Source of the DNA: Planctomycetaceae bacterium
GTDB taxonomy: Bacteria > Planctomycetota > Planctomycetia > Pirellulales > Thermoguttaceae
Assembly: GCA_031256755.1 (NCBI GenBank)
Contig: JAIRPZ010000299.1
Coordinates: 1 to 10,971 of the forward strand
Direction: 5' to 3'
Length of the DNA stretch: 10,971 nt
Position 1 is the stretch's first letter. Each line of letters starts with the position of its first letter. The position numbers and the translations under genes are program-made. Positions 1 through 6,700 of the stretch are shown in pieces. The notes under the pieces were generated by a model that did not search any database, was not told where the DNA came from, and saw nothing but the letters and a program-made list of their open reading frames with translations.

Positions 1-1052
1 TGCCGCCGGTGTACTTTACAACCTCACCGTTGCCTCGTGTCCAACCGGCGAGATTGCCGCCGCCGATCCAGATACTTGCCTGACTGTCATCCTTTTTGGA
101 ATTTCTGCCGTGAACTTCGCAGAACATCAGCGTATTGCTTGTCCCGTCCGTGATCATTCCCATATCGGTTTTGCTGTTCGGATAGAGAATAGCGGCGGAT
201 GTTGAATTATCGAAATCGTCATACTTTGTCCATTGCGAATCAACGTCCCATTTACCGATGTAGACGTTGTAATTCAACTTGCCGAGTTTTCTGGGACCGT
301 CGACAACTGTCCCTTGGTTATCGGCATTGCCATAAACCTGAAAGTGTTCGGTATTGACTCCGGCAGGACAGGAGGGGCAGCAAAACACTGATACGGCGGT
401 GTAAGCGGGTTTATTCTTGTAGGGATTGCTGGGAGCGGGATGCCATGCGAGCGGACCGTTGCAATAGACATCGAGTTTGATTGCGGAGCCGACTGCTTCA
501 TGGGTTCCGGGTGCCGCTGCGGTATAGGTGGCATTGGAAATAACCTGATAAACTGAGTCATAAAGACCGGCTTGTTCAAGGAAAGGGAGAAGAAGGGTTG
601 CCCAAGAAAGCGAACCGCGGACAGTATTGTTGTTCACATGCCCTTCGTTACGCCAATCACCTATGTAGTTACCTTGGGCATTCTTCAGCCCTCTGGTTTG
701 CAGCAAAACGGCGGGCGGAAAAACCTGTTTGGCATCGTGGTAATTGTGCATAGCCAGACCGAGTTGCTTGAGGTTGTTCTGGCATTGCATTCTCCGTGCG
801 GCCTCGCGTGCGGCTTGGATGGCGGGCAAGAGTAGTGCAATGAGCATGCCGATAATGGCGATCACGACCAAGAGTTCGACCAAAGTGAAGCCCAAAGAGC
901 GGGCATATGGGCGGGAAACAGTGCTTACACTGTTAACGCTGTTTCGAAATAGCCCCCCCCCCCGTTCTTTTGCCTATTTTACTACGCATGGGAGCGTTTG
1001 TAAGGGTTGTGCCGGTGATTCCGTGAACCGGTGTCAAAATTTTTGTACGCAT
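1..1052 (-). CDS. DUF1559 prepilin-like surface protein, 3' end outside window, frame interrupted by poly-G
   Basis: Seen: a minus-strand frame stays open from base 975 to the window edge and encodes GFTLVELLVVIAIIG, a type IV prepilin-type leader (cleavage expected between G and F). The family block LLLPAIQAAREAARRMQC and NNLKQLGLAMHNYHD follow, and much later MITDGTSNTLMFCE. This is the standard layout of the N_methyl plus DUF1559 (SBP_bac_10) family, which is greatly expanded in planctomycetes. Members are thought to be exported and anchored like pseudopilins; their exact function is unknown. The best start is the ATG at 1052, with AGGAGA six bases upstream. However, that frame and the GFTLVELL frame differ by one base, and the switch lies at an 11-G run (953-963). 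As written, translation from 1052 ends after 39 codons (TAA at 933-935), and the main frame has a TAG at 974-976. With 10 or 13 G the two frames join and give a leader of about 52 residues before GFTLVELL. A TTG at 893-895 just before GFTLV is an alternative start without a good ribosome site. Family identity is near certain; the start and intactness are not. Confidence 0.88.
953..963 (-). repeat. 11-base homopolymer G tract (C on the plus strand) at the frame switch of the DUF1559 gene
   Basis: Eleven consecutive C on the plus strand read as G in the gene. The tract encodes glycines after the sequence KIGKRT. Its length puts the ribosome-site-bearing start and the prepilin domain out of frame by one base; a run of 10 or 13 would restore one continuous frame. 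Such tracts are hotspots for replication slippage, for transcriptional slippage and for sequencing error. Which applies here cannot be decided from one sequence. Confidence 0.9.
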
Positions 1053-1115
1053 GGTATTTCTCCTTTTCATAAAGAGATAAAAAAATAACTACGCCGACGT
1101 GACGTATACATAGGA

Positions 1116-1144
1116 AGTATACCCTGAAGCCGGAGAATTGTCAA
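1116..1144 (-). promoter_or_regulatory. Sigma70-like promoter of the DUF1559 gene
   Basis: On the minus strand a perfect TTGACA (1139-1144) is followed after exactly 17 bases by TATACT (1116-1121), one base off the TATAAT consensus. This predicts a transcript start near 1109 and a leader of about 57 bases to the ATG at 1052. Two copies of the palindrome GTATAC (1104-1109 and 1117-1122) overlap the -10 and the expected start point. Confidence 0.7.
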
Positions 1145-1263
1145 CAGCGGAAAACGAAAAGGACGAAAATTGTTCTATTGCGGGGGAAATTGGCGCGGCA
1201 TAAGTGTATCAAACACATTCACTTCAAGCCGCCTCTTCGTTTCCGCAGGCAAAACAGCGGTCA

Positions 1264-3621
1264 TCACAGGGCTTTCCGCACTTTCCGTACCCGTTTGCCG
1301 AAAACCGGTTTCGGCGGTTCCGTCACCTCTTCTTCGCCCAGCGTCACATTCGGGTCATGCGGTTTCGTAAATGCCTCAAAACCCTGCAAATCCGCCCGCT
1401 TCAATAATTTGTCAATCCGCATTTCAATCCGCGTCAGTTCCGAACCCTGTTCCGCCGTCACAAAAGTGAACGCCACACCTTCCCGCCCCATCCGTCCGGT
1501 GCGCCCGACACGATGAACATAATCATCGCAGAATTGCGGAATGTCGTAGTTGATAATGTGCGAAATGCCGGAAACGTCAATGCCGCGCCCGACAACGTCC
1601 GTTGCCACCAGATAACGAAGCGAACCCGCACGGACTTGCGCCATCACCCGGTCCCGGTCGGATTGCGCCAGGTCGCCATGTATCGCCGCCAGATTGGAAA
1701 AATGTTTCGACAGCAGACGGGCAAGACGGTCAGCACCGCGTTTGGTACGCGTGAAAATGATTGCCTGTTTCGGCTCCTGTTCTTTCAGAAGATGAACGAG
1801 TGCGTCAAATTTCCGTTCCGGGTCAACCGTGACGTAAAACTGGTCAATCGTATCAACGGCAACGCTTTTATTGGAAAAATCCAAGACCTCCGGCGAGTTC
1901 ATATACCGCTCGGCAAGGCGGACAACCGGCTGCGGCAGTGTGGCACTGAACAGCAGCGTTTGCCGGTCTTGCGGCGTGCGGCGCAGGATTTTTTCGATTT
2001 GCGGACGGAAACCGATGTCGAGCATCCGGTCGGCTTCGTCCAGCACAACCCAGCGGACGGCATTCAGCGACAACGCCCCGCGGTTCATTAAGTCGAGGAT
2101 TCTGCCCGGTGTACCGACAACAATGTCAATGCCTTCTTTCAAACGGGCGATTTGTTTGCCGAGCGGTTTGCCGCCGTAACAAGCGGTGATACGGACTTCC
2201 CGACCGTAGGCGAGACGTTCCGCTTCGTCCCGAACCTGCACCGCAAGTTCCCGTGTCGGCACGAGAATCAGGGCGACCGGGTCGCTGCCCGGCGGACATG
2301 TTTCGATGCCTTCGATAATCGGAATGGAAAAGGCGGCGGTCTTTCCGGTGCCGGTTTGTGCCTGCCCCATTAAATCCGTACCGGCTTGGACTTTCTTGAA
2401 AACGCCGGATTGAATCGGTGTCGGTTCGAGATACCGGACAACTTTTAACGCTTCGAGCATGGTCTCGGACACACCGAGTTCGGCAAAACCGCTCGCTTCG
2501 GATTCGATGTCCGCCGGGTCGGGACGCGCCGATTCGACAAATTTTGCCTTATACCGCATCCGGTACGGCATTTGGCTATCGCCTTCCTTCAAACCGCCGC
2601 CCCGCTGAACGGCTGCCGTTTTGACAGGTTCCATTTCAACCGGACGGGGGCTGTCATCCCGCTGAACTCTTTCCCGTTTTTTTGCCGGAAAATTGCCGCT
2701 GCTGCTATGAGCGGGAACACCGCTTGTTTTTTTCTGCGGATGTGAACGCTCTTGCTCCTGTTTTTTCTGCCGTCTTTCCGGCATTCCGGCTTCTTTTTCC
2801 GTCCGCCGTTCCGGTTTGAACGTTCCGTCTTTCGTTGTTTGCGGTAATTCCGGCGGAGTGTTCGGTGAAGGAGACAGCGGCGGCAGCGGTTTGGCGGAAC
2901 GCTGTTTCCGCTTCGGCGAATGCGGCGGTGTCTGTCGGGGGGGACGCTGTTCTTTCGGCAGCGGTCGGGAGGATTCCGCATCAAGCGGATGTTTCACGGC
3001 GATATTTTTCCGGCTTGCGGTTTCGCCGGCTGTCCGTTTTTCTTTTTTCGTCACCAGCGGGACGTATTGCAATTTGTCGGGGTCCCAAACCATTTGTTCC
3101 CGATGCTGTAAACCCGGCGGTCTTGACTCCTGACTTTCGGCAGGCGGCTCCGCCTGCGGCGGTTTTTGTTTCGGCGGTTTTGTCCGCAGCGGTTCCGTCC
3201 GTTTCGGCGGCGGCAACAGAAGTTCATCGTCATCCGGCACCGGCGTTCTGCCGTAACTCGGAAGACGCAATTCTTCATCATTTTCATCGATCAGTGCGGG
3301 ACTGACATGCGGCAGGGCCGTTTTCCGGCGGGTACGTTTACGGGACTGATGCGGTTTCGCCGACGGTTCGGCGGGAGGGGACAGACCTGCTGTTCTTGCG
3401 GTTCCTTTCGGCGGCTGGCGGTCTGTTTTCTTTTTTTCCGGCTGCCTGTAATTGTCGTCTAATTTGAGTTTTTTCTTCTTTGCCGGCGGCACAAAGCCGG
3501 CGGCAGGATTCGGTAAATCTTCGGGAACGAAGTCCCAGCGGAAGGAATCAATCCGGCTCCGCCGTTTGTTAGCGGGGCGTTGAGTGTTGTTTCGATTGGA
3601 ATTTTGCGGCTCTTGCGGCAT
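1264..3621 (-). CDS. DEAD-box ATP-dependent RNA helicase with long disordered N-terminal extension
   Basis: A 785-residue superfamily 2 RNA helicase expected to unwind structured RNA or remodel RNA-protein complexes in the cytoplasm (ribosome assembly, RNA decay or cold adaptation). All core motifs are visible: an upstream Phe near 379 and PTPIQ (400-404) of the Q motif, AQTGTGKT (421-428, Walker A), PTRELA (455-460), GG (483-484), TPGR (504-507), DEAD (528-531), SAT (559-561), IIFTRTK (621-627), ATDVVGRGID (673-682) and HRVGRTGR (703-710). The core resembles the RhlE-like branch. Unusually, residues 1 to about 375 are a Pro/Lys/Arg/Glu/Ser-rich tract of low complexity, presumably disordered and RNA-binding; basic tails of RhlE-type proteins are normally C-terminal. 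Here the C-terminal tail after the core is short and ends KRVRKVRKAL. No Shine-Dalgarno site precedes the ATG at 3621. A TATAAT lies about 45 bases upstream. The gene is divergent from the TPR gene. Assignment to one named helicase (rhlE, deaD, rhlB) is not justified. Confidence 0.95.
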   Translation of the reverse strand: MPQEPQNSNRNNTQRPANKRRSRIDSFRWDFVPEDLPNPAAGFVPPAKKKKLKLDDNYRQPEKKKTDRQPPKGTARTAGLSPPAEPSAKPHQSRKRTRRKTALPHVSPALIDENDEELRLPSYGRTPVPDDDELLLPPPKRTEPLRTKPPKQKPPQAEPPAESQESRPPGLQHREQMVWDPDKLQYVPLVTKKEKRTAGETASRKNIAVKHPLDAESSRPLPKEQRPPRQTPPHSPKRKQRSAKPLPPLSPSPNTPPELPQTTKDGTFKPERRTEKEAGMPERRQKKQEQERSHPQKKTSGVPAHSSSGNFPAKKRERVQRDDSPRPVEMEPVKTAAVQRGGGLKEGDSQMPYRMRYKAKFVESARPDPADIESEASGFAELGVSETMLEALKVVRYLEPTPIQSGVFKKVQAGTDLMGQAQTGTGKTAAFSIPIIEGIETCPPGSDPVALILVPTRELAVQVRDEAERLAYGREVRITACYGGKPLGKQIARLKEGIDIVVGTPGRILDLMNRGALSLNAVRWVVLDEADRMLDIGFRPQIEKILRRTPQDRQTLLFSATLPQPVVRLAERYMNSPEVLDFSNKSVAVDTIDQFYVTVDPERKFDALVHLLKEQEPKQAIIFTRTKRGADRLARLLSKHFSNLAAIHGDLAQSDRDRVMAQVRAGSLRYLVATDVVGRGIDVSGISHIINYDIPQFCDDYVHRVGRTGRMGREGVAFTFVTAEQGSELTRIEMRIDKLLKRADLQGFEAFTKPHDPNVTLGEEEVTEPPKPVFGKRVRKVRKAL

Positions 3622-3665
3622 AGATCGCCGGTGTTTGGTTTTTGGGAATCGCTTTGTAAAAAACC

Positions 3666-3695
3666 ATTATAACCCGCCGGACAGTTTGTTTGCAA
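3666..3695 (-). promoter_or_regulatory. Promoter of the DEAD-box helicase gene
   Basis: On the minus strand, TTGCAA (3690-3695) and a perfect TATAAT (3666-3671) are separated by 18 bases. The expected start is near 3660, giving a leader of about 40 bases to the ATG at 3621. TTGCAA is its own reverse complement, and the same six bases serve as the -35 of the rightward promoter. Confidence 0.6.
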
Positions 3696-3718
3696 TAGGG
3701 GGCAATTCCGGTTATACT
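3690..3718 (+). promoter_or_regulatory. Promoter of the TPR gene
   Basis: TTGCAA (3690-3695) and TATACT (3713-3718) are separated by 17 bases, a good sigma70-like match. The expected start is near 3725, about 45 bases before the ATG at 3770. The position supports starting the TPR protein at 3770 rather than at the ATG at 3584, which lies upstream of the promoter and inside the helicase gene on the other strand. Confidence 0.6.
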
Positions 3719-3769
3719 GACAAAAATCAATCACAACACCGGTTGAACACCGCAATAAACAATGCCGCA

Positions 3770-6700
3770 ATGAACATGACGCATGTTCGGACACTTATTT
3801 TACTTGTCTGCCTGATGCTGCCTCTGCCCGCGCTGCTCTTTGCAGAAGGAGAAACCGGCAGTGAAAACGATGTCATCCGTCAGTATCGGACCATTCTTAC
3901 ACAGTTGCCGAAACGCGGTGCCGCCTTTGATAAGGTTTACAATCACTATCTTGACATCGGACAAAGCGAAGTTTTTTACCGCGATTGTCAAACCGCTGCG
4001 GAAAAACATCCTGACGATGCGGCCGCTCACCTGCTCTTCGCTTTGGTTGCGGAACGCCGGAAGAACACCGATGCCGCGGTGAAATCTTATCAAACCGCTG
4101 CCGGACTCGATCCGCAAAATCCTCTGCCGCCGCTTTACCTTGCGGAACTTTTGATTCATCAGCGGAAATATCATGAAGCAGCGGCACTTCTTGAAAAAAA
4201 ACTGTCCGAAATCAAAGAATTTCGTAACAAAAACGATCAGCGCGCCATGCTTCAAACTCTGGCTTCGGCTTATCACCGGTTCGGTCATTCGGAAAAAGCA
4301 ATCAATACATGGAATAAACTGACCGGTCTTTTTCCCAATGATCCCGATATTCCGGTGCAACTTGCCGAAATGCTTGAATTTGACGGCAAACTGGATGAAT
4401 CCTTGAAACAATATCAGCGGTTAATCAAAATGACCGAAGACGATTTCGACCGTATCCGGTTTTCGCTTGCCGCTGCGGATATAAAAATCCGGCTGAATCG
4501 GGACGAAGAAGCCCTTGCCGATCTTGATGCGCTGCTCGGACTTCTTGATACGGAAAATTACCTCGCCGATACGGTCCGCGACCGGATTGACAGGATTTTT
4601 GACCGCAGCCGGAACACGAACCGGCAAATCGGATTTTACCGGAAGCGGATCGAAACCGAACCGCACGATACCGGTTCGGTTTTCCGTCTTGTGAAAACGT
4701 TACAAAAAACCGGTCGGGACAACGAAGCGGAAACACTTTTGACGGAATCCGTCAAAAAAAATCCGTCCCATATTCCGCTTCGTCTTGCATTGATTGATGT
4801 TTTCATCGCACGGAAAAATTATGCGGCGGCAATCAGCCAATTTCAAGCGGTAAACGAAATCGAACCGGACAAAATTGAATACCTTGCCCAATGGGGAAGC
4901 ACCGTGCGACAAAATCCTGATTTGCCCGAAACGGAACGGAAAGCCGAAGCCGTCAAAATCTGGAACCGGATTATTGAAAGCGCACCGGATGATCCCGCTG
5001 TGATTGTTCAGGCGGCGGAAATATTTTTCCGAAACAATCTGTTTGATGAGGCGGAAAATTGTTACAAAAAAGCATTGGAACTCCGTCCTGATGATTTTGC
5101 TTACCGGGAATATTTGTCCATGTTTTATCATCAGCGGAAAAACAGGCAGAAAGTATTGGAAACGCTTTTGCCGCCGGAAGATCAGACGCTGAATGTACGC
5201 AGCCGCGAAGAGACCGGCAATCTTTTACTGACACTCGGCTATGCCGCCGAAGCGCAGAAGATATTAAAAGAATCAGCCGATGCCGCCCCTGATGATTCCG
5301 CTCTGCAACTCCGGTACATTGAATCGCTGCTGCGGACCGACAATATCAGTGCCGCTGCCGAAGTGTTTGACAAAACGGAAAAACGGATCGCGGACGATGA
5401 ACAATTTTCGGTCTTTTTGCAGCAAACGGTCAATCTTTTAACGGCATTGCAGAAAACAGGCGATGCCGTTAAAATTTATGAAACAAAAAAAGAGAAAAAT
5501 TACCGGACGCTTTGGACGCTTGCGGCATTCTATCAGCAGGCGGCATCGTCTCAATCCGGTCAGGACAGGAAAGTGCCGTCTGCCGCTGCCGTTTCTGAAA
5601 AAGCATTGAAGTTAAAGCAAACGCCGCCGCTTCTGCGGTTTGCCGCCGGTTTGTATGTGCAGACCGGCAATTCCAAAGAGGCGGTAAAATTGTATCAAAA
5701 ACTCGTGCAGGAAGATTCGGTGCGAGCCGGCGAGTACCGGCAGCAATTAGTGAACCTTTATATTCAGCGGGGCGAAGTGCAGGCAGCTGTTGAAACGAGT
5801 AAACAACTTTTGGGACGCGGCACGGAAAATGCCGGGCGGCTGCGGTATGTTGCCGACCTTTTGTTGAGCGTGAACAAGCGGGACGAAGCGGTGAAACTGT
5901 TGCAGCAGGCATTGACTTACGAACCGGGCAATGCGGATGTTCTGCGTGTATTGGCGCAGACGCTGTCCCAAGCGAACCGGCGCGAAGAGTCCATCGAACT
6001 GTTCTGGCGGCTTTACGACATTCTCGATAACACAACGGCAAAACTTTCCGTCATCGAAACATTGTCGCAGGAATATCATCAACTCGGCAAAGAGTCGGAA
6101 CTGACTGATTTATTGAAACAAAAAAGCATGAACTATGAACACCGCTGGGAATCGCTGCAAGCCCTCGTCAAAGTTCACCGCAACGATAACGAACCGGCAG
6201 AAGCCCAAGCCGTACTGGAAACAATGCTGGAACTGCCGGCAGGAAACAAAGAAGATGCGGACAAACAAATGCTTTGGGTTCTTCGCGAACTTGTTTCTGT
6301 AACAGAAAGTATGGAAAATTCCGCCGCTGCTGTCCGGTATCAGGAAGCGGTTTGTCAAAAAATAAACGACTTGGCGGAACAGGATCATTTGTTTCATCTT
6401 TACGAAAAGACCGGCAATATGACGCTGGCGAAAAAACTGTTTCTCGATCAGGTGCTGCGGCAAAACGATACGGCAAAACGGTATGAAATGATCGACAAAA
6501 TGATTGTCCGGCAGGAATGGGAAGCGGTGACGCAGGTTTTGGACTTTCTGGAAGTTCATGAGACAGAAAATTGGAATCTGTTGTTACGGAAAATTATTAT
6601 CGAATCCTGTCAAAATAAACCGGTTGAACATTTGGTCAAAGAATTCCGGTCGCTGAACATTGCCGAACCGAAGCCGGCGGGTGCCGCTGCGGTGGAAAAT

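Noticed and set aside
572..1088. Overlapping plus-strand ORFs opposite the DUF1559 gene
   Set aside because: They are antisense to a clearly recognised prepilin/DUF1559 frame and resemble no protein family.
1201..1226. GTGT/ACAC dyad after the helicase stop as a terminator
   Set aside because: The stem is only about four pairs and no T run follows on either strand.
1513..2091. 192-codon plus-strand ORF
   Set aside because: Lies entirely antisense to the helicase core motifs; Arg/Val/Asn-rich translation typical of a shadow frame.
3584..3769. N-terminal extension of the TPR frame from the ATG at 3584
   Set aside because: Would start inside the helicase gene and upstream of the promoter, and would bury the signal peptide that begins at 3770.
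3459..3794. Minus-strand ORF spanning the divergent intergenic region
   Set aside because: Overlaps the helicase gene in another frame and crosses both promoters; no ribosome site or recognisable domain.
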